DNA of 64,000 nt from Lysobacterales bacterium (GCA_014238945.1 JABAAB010000046.1:62001-126000), one strand, 5' to 3'. Counted from the stretch's first letter, positions 54,552 to 63,812 are shown. Numbers and translations: made by a program. Notes: generated from the sequence alone by a model not told the origin.

Positions 54552-55925
54552 TCAACGGTCTGCTTTTCTCCGCAGGTAGTTGAGCAAATCCACTCTCGTG
54601 ATCAGACCCAGGAACTCTTCTCCCTGTTTTACAATTGCGACGTAGTCCTTGTTAAATATCGGCATCAGGCTTTCCACCGGGTCACTCACATCAACTGACG
54701 CCAGATCGGTCACCATGGCTGTGCTGACCAGGTCCTTGAAGTGCTTGCTGGATTTGGCCACGGCCAGCAACAAATCAGATTCATCGATAAATCCAACCAG
54801 TCGCCTGTTATCAATTACAGGCAACTGTGACACATCGTAAAGTTTCATCCGGCTATAAGCGTTCGCCAACGGTTCATCCGGCCCCACGGTTACCGTGTCG
54901 TTGGACTTGAAGGGCTTGGCAATCAGGTCGAGCAGATTGCCATGTTGCTCCTCCTCAATGAAGCCCTGGTCACGCATCCAGAAATCGTTGTACATCTTCG
55001 ATAAATACCGGTTGCCGGTATCACAGGCCAGCGTGAGCACTGTTTTCGGTTCGGTCTGTTCCTGACAGAACTTCAGGGCGGCCGCCAGCAGTGTTCCGGT
55101 GGAAGAACCGGCCAAAACACCCTCTTTGACCAACAAATCCCTGCCAATCAGCATGCTTTCCCGGTCACTGATGGCATAGGCCCGGGTCACTCGGGTAAAA
55201 TCGCTGATGGTCGGCAGAAAATCCTCACCGATACCCTCGACCAGCCAGCTGAAGCTTTTTTCTGACAACACCCCCTCATTGATGTACTGGGCCAGGATGG
55301 AGCCTTCGGGATCTGCAAGGACCAGTTCCAGTTCAGGCGCAACCTTTTCAAAATAATGTGACAGACCGGTGACGGTTCCACTGGAGCCCACTCCCAGCAC
55401 AATGGCATCCAGCTTGTGATCCATCTGTTCCCAGATTTCCGGACCGGTAACCTCTTCATGTGCACTGGGATTGGACGGGTTTCCAAATTGATTGATAAAG
55501 AATGACCCTTCGATCTCATTGGCCATCGACCTGGCCAGGTCCTGGTAATATGCCGGATGTCCCTTGGCCACATCTGAACGTGTCAGTACGACCTGTGCGC
55601 CCATCGCCTTGAGGTTTGATATCTTTTCCCGGCTCATTTTGTCCGGTATGACAAGAATTAGTTTGTATCCTTTCTGCGCGGCCACCAACGCCAGACCCAG
55701 GCCGGTGTTGCCTGCGGTTCCCTCTACCAGGGTCGCGCCAGGCTTGATCAGGCCTGCCTGCTCGGCATCATCTATCATCTTCAAGCCGATTCGATCCTTG
55801 ATCGAACCACCCGGATTTTGACTTTCCAGCTTGATGTACAACGTACATGGACCGGTGTCCATGTGATTAATGCGTACTACCGGTGTATTTCCGATCAGGT
55901 CAAGAACAGAATCATAAACTTGCAT
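54552..55925 (-). CDS. Cystathionine beta-synthase with C-terminal CBS-domain pair
   Basis: The 457-residue protein has a PLP fold-type II core (IGNTPVVRINHM; ESQNPGGSIKDRIGLKMI with PLP Lys43; EGTAGNTGLGLALVAA; GVGSSGTVTGLSHYF). Two CBS motifs follow from about residue 340 (LANAYSRMKLYDVSQLPVIDNRRLVGFIDESDLL and IVKQGEEFLGLITRVDLLNYLR). This architecture matches cystathionine beta-synthase, which condenses serine and homocysteine; cysteine synthase with CBS domains is the alternative. It uses the products of serA and competes for homocysteine with the methyltransferase at 8525. The start is ATG 55925 with GGAG about 11 bases upstream. Confidence 0.92.
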   Translation of the reverse strand: MQVYDSVLDLIGNTPVVRINHMDTGPCTLYIKLESQNPGGSIKDRIGLKMIDDAEQAGLIKPGATLVEGTAGNTGLGLALVAAQKGYKLILVIPDKMSREKISNLKAMGAQVVLTRSDVAKGHPAYYQDLARSMANEIEGSFFINQFGNPSNPSAHEEVTGPEIWEQMDHKLDAIVLGVGSSGTVTGLSHYFEKVAPELELVLADPEGSILAQYINEGVLSEKSFSWLVEGIGEDFLPTISDFTRVTRAYAISDRESMLIGRDLLVKEGVLAGSSTGTLLAAALKFCQEQTEPKTVLTLACDTGNRYLSKMYNDFWMRDQGFIEEEQHGNLLDLIAKPFKSNDTVTVGPDEPLANAYSRMKLYDVSQLPVIDNRRLVGFIDESDLLLAVAKSSKHFKDLVSTAMVTDLASVDVSDPVESLMPIFNKDYVAIVKQGEEFLGLITRVDLLNYLRRKADR

Positions 55926-55968
55926 ATATTTAATTACTCCAACAGAAAAAGTAATGAGCACAAAAAAA

Positions 55969-55991
55969 ACGGTCGGGGATTCCCCGACCGT
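55969..55991. terminator. Palindromic terminator upstream of CBS gene
   Basis: ACGGTCGGGGA at 55969 is followed by its complement up to 55991, flanked by an A run on the left. For minus-strand transcripts this gives a hairpin followed by Ts, so it terminates the DUF465 gene before the CBS promoter. Confidence 0.85.
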
Positions 55992-56016
55992 ACTTTATTC
56001 CTTTATCAATGATTTG

Positions 56017-56232
56017 TCAGGCTTGAACGGCATCCATTAACGTCGCTAATCTGTCTTTTGCCCATAACTTTTCTTTTTTTAACTGATTTAGTGCCAGGTC
56101 TTCCATCGGTGCCGTACCCAGTTCCGCTGCTGTGACCCGTTTGTCGAGTGCCTGGTGGCGGTTGAAGATACGGCGAAAGTCTTCGCTCTCTTTCATCAGT
56201 TTATCCATTACATTACGGCGGTGTTCGAACAT
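56017..56232 (-). CDS. DUF465 (YdcH-family) protein
   Basis: This 71-residue helical protein matches the YdcH/DUF465 family: FEHRRNVMDKLMKESEDFRRIFNRHQALDKRVTAAE and LNQLKKEKLWAKDRLATLM. It forms a helical hairpin and has no proven function. ATG 56232 is chosen for the AGGAG 7 bases upstream. It is a single gene ending at the palindromic terminator. Confidence 0.9.
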   Translation of the reverse strand: MFEHRRNVMDKLMKESEDFRRIFNRHQALDKRVTAAELGTAPMEDLALNQLKKEKLWAKDRLATLMDAVQA

Positions 56233-56538
56233 GGCATTACTCCTATACATGATGAATCACACGCAAATTAAGGGTATGCATCAGCAGCCCCGGGGCGTGT
56301 GAAGTAACAGTTGGGAAATTAAAAATCAGGATGTTATAGCTATCAGGAGTGTGCAGCGATATGCTTGAGGCAGCCGCTGCCATTAATCACGAATTCCTGT
56401 TGTGCATCTAATTATCACCATAGCAATGAACTAACATTAGCGCAAACCAAGGAATCTGGCAAGTCACTTTTTGAACATTAAACCGGTGATCTGCACACAA
56501 TCTTTTCTGCTTTTATTCCTTCTGGTTTACTTTGTGGT
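56233..56538. other. Intergenic, nothing recognised
   Basis: These 306 bases lie between the DUF465 and OmpA-family genes, both on the minus strand. They should hold the DUF465 promoter. No gene, repeat or clear terminator is visible. Confidence 0.3.
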
Positions 56539-57525
56539 TCAATTGTCCAGGAGGATCACGTCGACACGCCGGTTTTGCGCACGGCCTTCTTCATCTTCAT
56601 TACTGGCGATCGGAAAATCCTCACCCATGCCGACCGCGGTGATCCTGTCTGCGGCTACACCCAACTCGATCAGGGCATCTCGCACGGCCTGGGCACGCTG
56701 CCCGGACAGGCCCAGATTTCTTTCCGAATCACCACTGGAATCCGTATGGCCTTCAACTCTGATTTTTTTGCTTGGCTCTGTTTGCAACAGGTCAACAACT
56801 TCCTCCAGACTGGAACGGCCACCTTCCACCAGGCCGGTTTCACCGGATGCAAACAGTACATCGCCCAGAGTGACAACAACGCCGCTTTCTGTTTGCCTGA
56901 GTTGTAGATTTTCCAACTGCCTGGTGAGCGATGTAATCTGCTGGCTGGCCAGGTCTGCTTCCCGGCGGGCGAATTCAGCTTCGGAGGCTCGCGACTCAGC
57001 CAACCTTCTGGCCTGCGCGGCCTCCTCTTCTGCCAACACGGCTGCGCGAGCCGATTCCGCTTCATTCTGCAGTGCCTGGTCCTTTTCTTCCCTTGCACGC
57101 TGTGCGTCTTCCGACGTTGTCGCCACCAGCAAACGTGCGCGCTCAGCCTCCATCCTGGCCTGGTCTGCTTCCAACTGGCTGGCCCTGATCAGCATGTTGC
57201 TGCGCTGCTTCTCCAGTTCACTGTGGGTTTTTTCCAACTGTTCCCGTTCGGCCATGGCACGGGCAACCTGGATACGACGGTCGGCCATGTAAACCAGGTG
57301 GAACCGGTAATTTTCATTTCCGGTCGCCAACTCGGCATTTCGCAATGCGCGTTCCGCTTCACCCAGTGCCAGTGACGCATACCCGGAAAGTTCGGGGTTA
57401 GATTTCAGGTTGTTCAGTTCATCACGAACCCGTTCCAGCGCCAGGTCTTTCTTGGGTGCTGCAGTGCAGGCAGTCAGCAATGTGAGCAGGAAAAGAATTG
57501 AAATTCTTATAATTAAACGGTTCAT
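56539..57525 (-). CDS. OmpA-family lipoprotein with coiled coil and DUF4398 region
   Basis: The 328-residue protein has a lipobox LTAC at residues 17-20. Residues about 30-80 look like DUF4398 (LNNLKSNPELSGYASLALGEAERALRNAE), residues about 85-210 are a long Glu/Arg/Ala coiled coil, and the end is an OmpA domain (RVEGHTDSSGDSERNLGLSGQRAQAVRDAL and AQNRRVDVIL) that binds peptidoglycan. It would bridge outer membrane and cell wall. Its ATG overlaps the stop of the DUF4398 lipoprotein gene by four bases, so the pair is made together. Confidence 0.93.
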   Translation of the reverse strand: MNRLIIRISILFLLTLLTACTAAPKKDLALERVRDELNNLKSNPELSGYASLALGEAERALRNAELATGNENYRFHLVYMADRRIQVARAMAEREQLEKTHSELEKQRSNMLIRASQLEADQARMEAERARLLVATTSEDAQRAREEKDQALQNEAESARAAVLAEEEAAQARRLAESRASEAEFARREADLASQQITSLTRQLENLQLRQTESGVVVTLGDVLFASGETGLVEGGRSSLEEVVDLLQTEPSKKIRVEGHTDSSGDSERNLGLSGQRAQAVRDALIELGVAADRITAVGMGEDFPIASNEDEEGRAQNRRVDVILLDN

Positions 57526-57887
57526 TTGAATTCATCCCCAAACGACTCGTTCAAATTCTGTTTGAGTTCATTGTTGCTTTTACGCAATTCGTTGACCTTT
57601 CTTCGGGACTTGGCTGTACGGGATTTCTCAATGGCAAGTTCCGCATTGATCTCGGCCTGTTCCAACAGGTAGACGGCTACTTCGAACTTCTGTTTTTCAA
57701 TACCCAGTTGTGCAACTTCAAGTTTCTCGCGAGCGAATCGCATTTCAACGGGTGCAAACTCATCACCCCCTGCCTGTTCCGCCAATTGAATGGACTTCTG
57801 CGCCGAGTCAAATACATCCGGACCGGGTCGGGTGGTGGTACAGGCACTCAGCAACAGACAACAAGTGGAAATCAAAATGGCTTTCAT
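57522..57887 (-). CDS. DUF4398 lipoprotein
   Basis: The 121-residue protein has lipobox LSAC at residues 13-16 and a DUF4398 helical body: AQKSIQLAEQAGGDEFAPVEMRFAREKLEVAQLGI followed by an Ala/Glu-rich helix with basic end. The same domain opens the next protein, so the small lipoprotein probably partners the OmpA-family protein in the envelope. The function of the family is unknown. Confidence 0.88.
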   Translation of the reverse strand: MKAILISTCCLLLSACTTTRPGPDVFDSAQKSIQLAEQAGGDEFAPVEMRFAREKLEVAQLGIEKQKFEVAVYLLEQAEINAELAIEKSRTAKSRRKVNELRKSNNELKQNLNESFGDEFK

Positions 57888-57997
57888 TTACTGGCAACCT
57901 GAAATTTAATGGTGATGGAACATCTGAACAATATGATTGAATTATAAACAACAACGGCAAGGGTTATACCCTTTTTTGGAAAACGATTGCTCAAGTC

Positions 57998-58666
57998 TCA
58001 GGCGAGAACGGCGTCCGGCTGATTTTCCGGTGCTGCACTGATGAACGCAGGATGGTTTCTGCACCGGGTCACGATCTCCATGATCTTTGGATAATCACCC
58101 AGTTCAACGCGAAATCTTTCCGCGTTGTAAACCTGAGGCACCAGAAAACATTCGAACAGTCCCGGGGGCTCTGAAATATCTATCACCTCGTTCGCTGGGC
58201 GTTGGGGCAATTGCTGTTCAATGGCCTCAAAGCCATTACCCATCCAGTGAGACATCCAATCGCTGGCATCGTAGGTTTTACCAAACCGGCTTTTAAGATG
58301 CTTTTGGACACACAGGTTATTGATCGGATGGATCTCACAGGCAATTTGCAAGACCAGCGAGCGAACCCTGGCACGAGCCACCGAATCGGAGGGCAACAGC
58401 GGGTAGTCGGGGTAGTGCTCTTCCAGGAACTCGCAAATAGCCAAGGATTGTGTCAGTACAACTTCTCCGTGCAAAAGCACCGGTACCAGTCCCTGCGGAT
58501 TGATGCCCCTGAATTGTTCGCTCAGTTGCTCACCACCATCACGGACCAGATGTACAGGTATCTGCTGGTAGGCAAGACCCTTAAGATTGAGCGCGATGCG
58601 TACGCGATACGCCGCTGAACTGCGCCAATAGCTGTAAAGAACCAATGCGGTATGGTCAGCTGTCAT
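57998..58666 (-). CDS. maiA: Maleylacetoacetate isomerase (zeta-class GST)
   Basis: The 222-residue protein starts with LYSYWRSSAAYRVRIALNLKGL, the zeta-GST signature, and contains INPQGLVPVLLHGEVVLTQSLAICEFLEE. It uses glutathione to turn maleylacetoacetate into fumarylacetoacetate in tyrosine/homogentisate breakdown. Its ATG overlaps the preceding fumarylacetoacetase gene by 11 bases, so the last two pathway steps are coupled. Homogentisate dioxygenase is not in the window. Confidence 0.94.
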   Translation of the reverse strand: MTADHTALVLYSYWRSSAAYRVRIALNLKGLAYQQIPVHLVRDGGEQLSEQFRGINPQGLVPVLLHGEVVLTQSLAICEFLEEHYPDYPLLPSDSVARARVRSLVLQIACEIHPINNLCVQKHLKSRFGKTYDASDWMSHWMGNGFEAIEQQLPQRPANEVIDISEPPGLFECFLVPQVYNAERFRVELGDYPKIMEIVTRCRNHPAFISAAPENQPDAVLA

Positions 58667-59642
58667 AAACTACGATTTTCTGATCTATTGCTCCGAAAAT
58701 GGAACGACCCTGGTCGTCAAACATTTCAATCCTGATGGTGTCGCCATATTTCATAAATGGTGTGGATGGTTTGCCATCAGCGATAATTTCCAGCATACGG
58801 ATTTCGGCCAGGCAAGATGCACCTTTTTCCGTGTCCTCATTGGCAATCGTGCCAGACCCAACAATGGTACCGGCGGTCAGTGCACGGGTACGCGCGGCAT
58901 GGGCCACCAGTTCGGCAAAATTGAATTGCATGTCGACACCCGCTTCGGGACAACCGAAAAATGCGCCGTTGAGTGTGCTGTGCAATGGCAACAGGACTTT
59001 GCTGTGCTGCCAGGCTTCCCCAAGTTCATCCGGTGTGACCAGTACGGGTGACAGCGCTGAGCGTGGCTTGGACTGCAAAAACCCAAATCCCTTGGCCAAC
59101 TCGGCAGGAATCAGATTGCGCAAACTCACATCATTGATCAGGCCAATCAGTTGGATATTATCAGTAGCCTGCTGCGGGGATATTGCCATTGGAACATCGT
59201 CTGTAATGATGACAATTTCAGATTCGAAGTCGATCCCATAGTCCTCGCTGGGTACGGGTACCGGGTCCCTGGGCCCCAGAAACCCGGCAGAGACTGCCTG
59301 ATACATCAATGGGTCCACATAAAATGACTCCGGAACCTCGGCACCGCGTGCTCTGCGTACCCGTTCGACATGGGGTAAATATGCACTGCCGTCAACAAAT
59401 TCGTAGGCTCTGGGCAAAGGAGATGCGAGCGTTTCCATATCAAGTTCTTGTGCATGTTCACAGATGCCCTGGTTCAATTCGGCATAAACCGTGTTAAGCC
59501 TGGGTGCCGTGTGTTGCCAGTTATCAAGGGCCCATTGCAGCGTAGGTGCGATTTCCTTAACCAGCACATACCGCTCCAGTGCTCGGTCAACAACAATCAG
59601 GCTACCGTCCCGGCCACCTGTTTTCAGAGATGCAAGTTTCAT
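58656..59642 (-). CDS. Fumarylacetoacetate hydrolase family protein
   Basis: The 328-residue protein is a two-domain FAH-fold enzyme. Metal ligands lie in EDYGIDFESEIVIITDDV, and later blocks are IGLINDVSLRNLIPAELAKGFGFLQSKP and LTAGTIVGSGTIANED. FAH cleaves fumarylacetoacetate to fumarate and acetoacetate. The acetoacetate could be activated by the ligase at 50957. It is directly coupled to maiA downstream. Confidence 0.92.
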   Translation of the reverse strand: MKLASLKTGGRDGSLIVVDRALERYVLVKEIAPTLQWALDNWQHTAPRLNTVYAELNQGICEHAQELDMETLASPLPRAYEFVDGSAYLPHVERVRRARGAEVPESFYVDPLMYQAVSAGFLGPRDPVPVPSEDYGIDFESEIVIITDDVPMAISPQQATDNIQLIGLINDVSLRNLIPAELAKGFGFLQSKPRSALSPVLVTPDELGEAWQHSKVLLPLHSTLNGAFFGCPEAGVDMQFNFAELVAHAARTRALTAGTIVGSGTIANEDTEKGASCLAEIRMLEIIADGKPSTPFMKYGDTIRIEMFDDQGRSIFGAIDQKIVVYDS

Positions 59643-59792
59643 CGTTTCGGAAGAGCTCCGTAAATAAAAAATTGAAGCCGCAATTGTAAGTTATTTTCGC
59701 CATGCGAGTGACCCCCGAGACTAAAATCGCAGAAAATACAGCGCATCGCCACAGACGGCGAGATTCAGATCAATAAAAGGTGATTACAGGGA

Positions 59793-60911
59793 TCAGCGCT
59801 GGTTTTGAGCAATCTCGATTATTGCGGAGCGTTGGCCACGTTGGGCAAAACAGACACCGGTTGCATCACCGGTGTGGACAACACCGGTCTTGTGGCCATT
59901 TTTCGGGTTGAGGATCAACAATGATTTTCCTCCATCGACATAGAGCATCCCACTGTCCGGGTGTATGGCAATCTGATCAATACCGAAGTACTCGGAAGAA
60001 TTGGGAACCGGTTGTACCCAGTCGGCCTGCATAGTGCCGGTGAACGGGTTGAAATCGAAGGATTCCACAGTTTCGGTTGTCCTGATGTAGAGTCTGTCAC
60101 CGCTGTGACTGAAGACTGCCGCCACCGCGATTGCTCCATTCAGTTCCGCTGTATCCGCTTGCTTCAGACCTGGCAGAGTGAAAGAAGTCAGTCCCGATTC
60201 ACGATCAAGCAATACTCCGGCCCTGGAACCCGGTGCACAACTGCCATTGTTGGGTTGGGCACCGCTACTCAGCCGGTTACCGATCAGCCCCAGTTCACCA
60301 TCCGCGTTGACACTGGCGTCATACATGGCGTTGTCATAGGGCGCCGCCAGAGTTTGTCCATAAGTTGTCGTTAACAACAATGTGCCGTCATCACAGAATT
60401 CAGCCGAGGTGTGGTCAATGAACGGATCTGCGATGTTGATCTCTGTTCGTGTCGTGGTATCGATAATGGAAAGGGGTTCATAAACATTTCCTGCACCTGT
60501 GCTGACCAGCAGCCCACCGTCGGGGCTCAACGACATGTCTACACCGGCATTGCTGATGTCAATGCTGGATATGTCTATATTCTGGCCATCGGCCACGTGC
60601 GTTAATTGGTAAACTGCGATTTGCCGGTCGGCATGACTGGAAAAACCCGTACTCTCATCAATACTCATGGCACAGTCACCACTGACTCGACCAGTGGAAC
60701 CCTGCAGGCTGGCAACAATGGAACCGGTCTCGGCGTCGAACAGGCGCAAAACGTCAGAGTCGTTATCCGCAACCATCCCCAGGGAAGCCGCGAAAACCGA
60801 GCCGATTAAAAATTGGGAACAAAATAACGCAGAAATCGCTTTTAGCGTGCTTCCTGACTGCCTTTGTGTAGTTGTACTCCAGTAACTCTTTGCACTGAAT
60901 AACACGCGCAC
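59793..60911 (-). CDS. Secreted beta-propeller (YncE/WD-like) protein
   Basis: The 372-residue protein starts at a GTG at 60911 with a strong AAGGAGG 5 bases upstream. A long signal region ends at SVFAA near residue 42. The mature part shows blade-like repeats: VADNDSDVLRLFDAETGSIVASL, ISNAGVDMSLSPDGGLLVSTG, VAAVFSHSGDRLYIRTTETVESFDFNPFTG and IAIHPDSGMLYVDGGKSLLILNPKNG. It resembles YncE/lactonase propellers, which are often surface or periplasmic proteins. No catalytic motif is recognised. It is a single gene. Confidence 0.8.
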   Translation of the reverse strand: MRVLFSAKSYWSTTTQRQSGSTLKAISALFCSQFLIGSVFAASLGMVADNDSDVLRLFDAETGSIVASLQGSTGRVSGDCAMSIDESTGFSSHADRQIAVYQLTHVADGQNIDISSIDISNAGVDMSLSPDGGLLVSTGAGNVYEPLSIIDTTTRTEINIADPFIDHTSAEFCDDGTLLLTTTYGQTLAAPYDNAMYDASVNADGELGLIGNRLSSGAQPNNGSCAPGSRAGVLLDRESGLTSFTLPGLKQADTAELNGAIAVAAVFSHSGDRLYIRTTETVESFDFNPFTGTMQADWVQPVPNSSEYFGIDQIAIHPDSGMLYVDGGKSLLILNPKNGHKTGVVHTGDATGVCFAQRGQRSAIIEIAQNQR

Positions 60912-61263
60912 TGAAACCTCCTTGTTTTATCAAATCTTTTGGGTTGTCATTTGAAATTTGATCCAAAGTGACTTTTTTGCTTGCCAATACAACCGTGCAC
61001 AAGTTTGATGTTTACCAGGCGGGACGCGAACTCTAAATGGAAACAAACCACATTAATAGCTTGAATCTGCGTCCTGCAAATCCTTATATTGTCATTACGC
61101 TACCAAATATGCGCCGGAATCCATTCCGGGTCTACTGTTGAAAATACCAGACATTTATATCCTACTAATGTCTTGAGTGTTTCAATATTGGTCGCGGAGT
61201 GTATAACATTAATTAATACCCTTGCATTTTTTAGGCCCTAATATCACTGGAATTACATAATAA
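60912..61263. other. AT-rich divergent promoter region
   Basis: These 352 bases lie between two divergent genes. No gene is seen. The part after 61140 is AT-rich with TATAAC at 61202-61207, a possible -10 for the membrane TPR gene, but no matching -35 at normal spacing. Confidence 0.35.
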
Positions 61264-62001
61264 ATGTCATCAATTTCCATACTGATCTGGCTGATTCAGC
61301 TTGGCCTGATCGTTCACGTTCTGAAAACTGGCCGCAATCGCTATTGGATCATGATGCTGTTGTTCATGCCATTAATCGGTGGGATCGCGTACCTGGTATT
61401 GGAATTGGTCCCCGAGTTCTCCGGCAGTATTACCGGTCAAAGAGCGGTTAGGGGTGTGAAAAAGACTCTGAATCCTGGAGCAAACCTGAGACAAAGCGAG
61501 GCAGCGTGGAATCAGTCATCCAACGTGGACAATGGCCGACGCTATGCTGAAGCCTTGCTGGAATCTGGGAAACCCGACGAGGCCGGGAAAATTGTAGAAC
61601 AGTCACTCAAGGGTTTATTTGCAACTGAACCTACGTTGTTATTGATCAAGGCCCAGATTCAATATGAACAGGGACTTGAGTCCGAAGTAGTCAAAACTCT
61701 CCAACTATTACAGGAACACAATCCTGATTTCCGCTCGGCACAGGGACATCTGTTATATGCCCGGGCACTCGAAGATTCCGGCCAGTTGGACCAGGCTGTC
61801 AGGGAATACTCAGCCGTATCCGAATATTTCCCCGGTGTCGAAGCCCGGTACCGCCTGGCACTTTGCCTAAGCATCACTGGAAATATTTCTGCATCCAAAT
61901 CCGAACTCGAGTCCATAATGAACGATGCAAAGCTGGCACCTGCACATTTCCGCAAGAGCCAGAAAGCCTGGCTGGACGCAGTCAGAAAAGAATTGGGCTG
62001 A
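61264..62001 (+). CDS. Membrane-anchored TPR protein (PLDc_N-like anchor)
   Basis: The 245-residue protein has two hydrophobic helices at residues about 4-20 and 28-50 (IWLIQLGLIVHVLK, then YWIMMLLFMPLIGGIAYLVLELVPEF), the PLDc_N-type hairpin that often anchors proteins at the inner membrane. The rest has tetratricopeptide-like repeats (NGRRYAEALLESGKPDEAGKIVEQSL, GHLLYARALEDSGQLDQAVREYSAV). It is probably a scaffold; no enzyme domain is present. The stop is followed by REP-like repeats. Confidence 0.8.
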   Translation: MSSISILIWLIQLGLIVHVLKTGRNRYWIMMLLFMPLIGGIAYLVLELVPEFSGSITGQRAVRGVKKTLNPGANLRQSEAAWNQSSNVDNGRRYAEALLESGKPDEAGKIVEQSLKGLFATEPTLLLIKAQIQYEQGLESEVVKTLQLLQEHNPDFRSAQGHLLYARALEDSGQLDQAVREYSAVSEYFPGVEARYRLALCLSITGNISASKSELESIMNDAKLAPAHFRKSQKAWLDAVRKELG

Positions 62002-62034
62002 GCAACAAAGAGGTCTCGGGATCACATGTGAAGA

Positions 62035-62186
62035 TTCCTGCATTTGCGGGAAAGACGTTCATACTTCCACCGTCATCCCGGGGCCGCGAGTAGCAGAACC
62101 CGGGACCTCCCTACGGTCGTATAGCGGTTTGTTGTGGCAATGTCTCAGGCTACGACAGCGTCAGGAGATTCCCGCTTTCGCGGGAA
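62035..62186. repeat. Cluster of REP-like palindromic repeats
   Basis: Two similar hairpins lie about 134 bases apart: TTCCTGC-ATTT-GCGGGAA at 62035-62052 and TTCCCGC-TTTC-GCGGGAA at 62169-62186. Each is flanked by AGA on the left and GAC after the stem. Between them is an imperfect copy with CCCGGG arms near 62077-62104. The form (GTCATTCCCGC-like) is that of REP elements scattered in many proteobacterial chromosomes. Confidence 0.75.
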
Positions 62187-62233
62187 CGACTTGTTTTTCC
62201 TGTTATCAGTACCTGTGATCGCGCGCGCAATCA

Positions 62234-62262
62234 TTGCCCCACAGCCTCATTTCTGGTATAAA
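62234..62262 (+). promoter_or_regulatory. Probable sigma-70 promoter of rpsB
   Basis: TTGCCC at 62234-62239 and TATAAA at 62257-62262 are separated by exactly 17 bases. Transcription would begin near 62269, giving a leader of about 225 bases before rpsB, long enough for autoregulation. Confidence 0.6.
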
Positions 62263-62381
62263 GCCATGCTCTCCGGCGCATGCACTTATGGTCGGAAGAA
62301 AGATGCCGGTTTTTTTCGGGGTTGTCCCGACCAATTCACGACATCAAATACGCACACGTACCACAACCGCCCGGTTGGGTG

Positions 62382-62470
62382 CCCTGTACTGATCAGGGTT
62401 TCCGGGCAGGGTGCGTGGAGGACTAACCCGGGAAGTCAGCTACGCCGAATTTGAGTTACCGGCAGCTGGG
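62382..62470 (+). promoter_or_regulatory. Candidate rpsB leader structure (S2 autoregulation)
   Basis: The leader contains hairpin CCCTG-7-CAGGG (62382-62398) and a second stem CCGGG/CCCGG (62402-62406 with 62427-62431) enclosing GTGCGTGGAGGA. Gammaproteobacterial rpsB leaders are known to bind S2 and repress the rpsB-tsf messenger. The match here is by position and hairpin form only. Confidence 0.4.
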
Positions 62471-62496
62471 TTTCTGCTATGTGAAGGATATTTATA

Positions 62497-63795
62497 ATGC
62501 CTAATATTACCATGCGCCAGATGCTTGAAGCCGGCGTGCATTTCGGCCACCAGACACGTTACTGGAACCCCAAAATGGCTCCGTTCATATTTGGGTCTCG
62601 CGGCAAAATCCACATTATTAACCTGGAAAAATCACTACCGCTGTTGGTGGATTCAATGAATTTCATTGGCGGCATTGCCTCCAGACGAGGCAGCGTGATT
62701 TTTGTCGGAACAAAACGTGCCGCATCAAAATCAATTGCCGAAGAGGCCCAGCGTTGCGGGATGCCCTATGTCTCTCACCGTTGGCTTGGTGGAATGCTGA
62801 CCAATTTCAGTACCATTCGTCAGTCCATCAAACGCCTGCGTCAACTGGAGCAAATGGGGGAGGATGGCTCTTTTGCCAGACTGGTTAAGAAAGAAGTACT
62901 GCAGTTGCAACGTGAACGCGACAAACTTGAGAAAAGTCTTGGCGGTATCAAGGATATGAAAGGATTACCTGATGCGATGTTTGTGGTAGATGTCGGACAC
63001 GAGGATATCGCTGTAAAGGAAGCACGCAAACTGGGCATTCCCGTGATCGCAGTGGTAGACACCAATTGCTCACCGGATAAGATTGATTACGTTATTCCGG
63101 GCAACGATGATGCCATCCGCTCCATCCGTCTTTACACCCAACTGGCAGCCGACGCCATACTGGAAGGTCGTTCATCCATTCCACACATCGATGACAGTGA
63201 TGAATTTGTAGAACTGGATGAATACGGCAACCCGATCAAAAGGGCGGCAAAAAAAGCCAAGGCCCCGGCAGGCAAGGGTGGCAAGAAAAAAGTCGCCAAG
63301 AAGGTCGTTGTCAAGAAGGCTCCAGTAGTTATACCTGCTGAAACGGCCGAGGCCGAGACTTCGTCTGCTCCCGAAGCAGAATCAGCACCTGCGGCGACCG
63401 ATGCCCCTGCTGCAGAGATTGCGGGCAGCGAAAACTCCCAGGCCACATCTGTGAAAACCGATGCCCCTTCCGGAGAAGCTGCAGGCAGCGATGATTCCCA
63501 GGTCAAATCTGTGGAGACAGTTGAAAGCACTGATGCCGAGGCTGAATCTGCGCCTTCGAAAGAAGAAAAGAGCGCCGAGGCTGAGACTTCGTCGACTGAT
63601 GAGAATGCTGCCGGTCAAACGGCACCGGCAGAAGATGAAGACGGTGCTGAGAGTGCTGCAAATCCAAAGGTAGCGGAAGCTGTGCCAGAAACTGAAGGGA
63701 CAGCCGCGACCGAAAAAAAGACTGCGGTAAAGAAGAAGGTTGCCAAGAAAAAGACGACCAAGAAAAAGGTCTCCAAAAAGGTTTCTGAAGACTGA
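62497..63795 (+). CDS. rpsB: 30S ribosomal protein S2 with long charged C-terminal extension
   Basis: The first 228 residues or so are ordinary S2 ([45 protein letters not shown] and [26 protein letters not shown]). Most S2 proteins end near residue 240-260. Here about 190 more residues follow: a Lys-rich stretch (252-273), a Glu/Ala/Ser-rich acidic stretch (276-405) with a tandem 20-residue repeat at 301-340, and a Lys-rich end (406-432) resembling histone-H1-like tails. The frame and codon use continue smoothly, so the extension is real coding sequence. It precedes tsf as in most bacteria. The role of the tail is unknown; it might bind rRNA, mRNA or other ribosomal proteins. Confidence 0.95.
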   Translation: MPNITMRQMLEAGVHFGHQTRYWNPKMAPFIFGSRGKIHIINLEKSLPLLVDSMNFIGGIASRRGSVIFVGTKRAASKSIAEEAQRCGMPYVSHRWLGGMLTNFSTIRQSIKRLRQLEQMGEDGSFARLVKKEVLQLQRERDKLEKSLGGIKDMKGLPDAMFVVDVGHEDIAVKEARKLGIPVIAVVDTNCSPDKIDYVIPGNDDAIRSIRLYTQLAADAILEGRSSIPHIDDSDEFVELDEYGNPIKRAAKKAKAPAGKGGKKKVAKKVVVKKAPVVIPAETAEAETSSAPEAESAPAATDAPAAEIAGSENSQATSVKTDAPSGEAAGSDDSQVKSVETVESTDAEAESAPSKEEKSAEAETSSTDENAAGQTAPAEDEDGAESAANPKVAEAVPETEGTAATEKKTAVKKKVAKKKTTKKKVSKKVSED

Positions 63796-63812
63796 GAATT
63801 GCCAAAAGTACG

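Noticed and set aside
57959..57977. AAGGGT-ACCCTT hairpin with T run as a terminator
   Set aside because: The T run faces the plus strand, whereas both flanking genes are on the minus strand, so it has no evident transcript to end.
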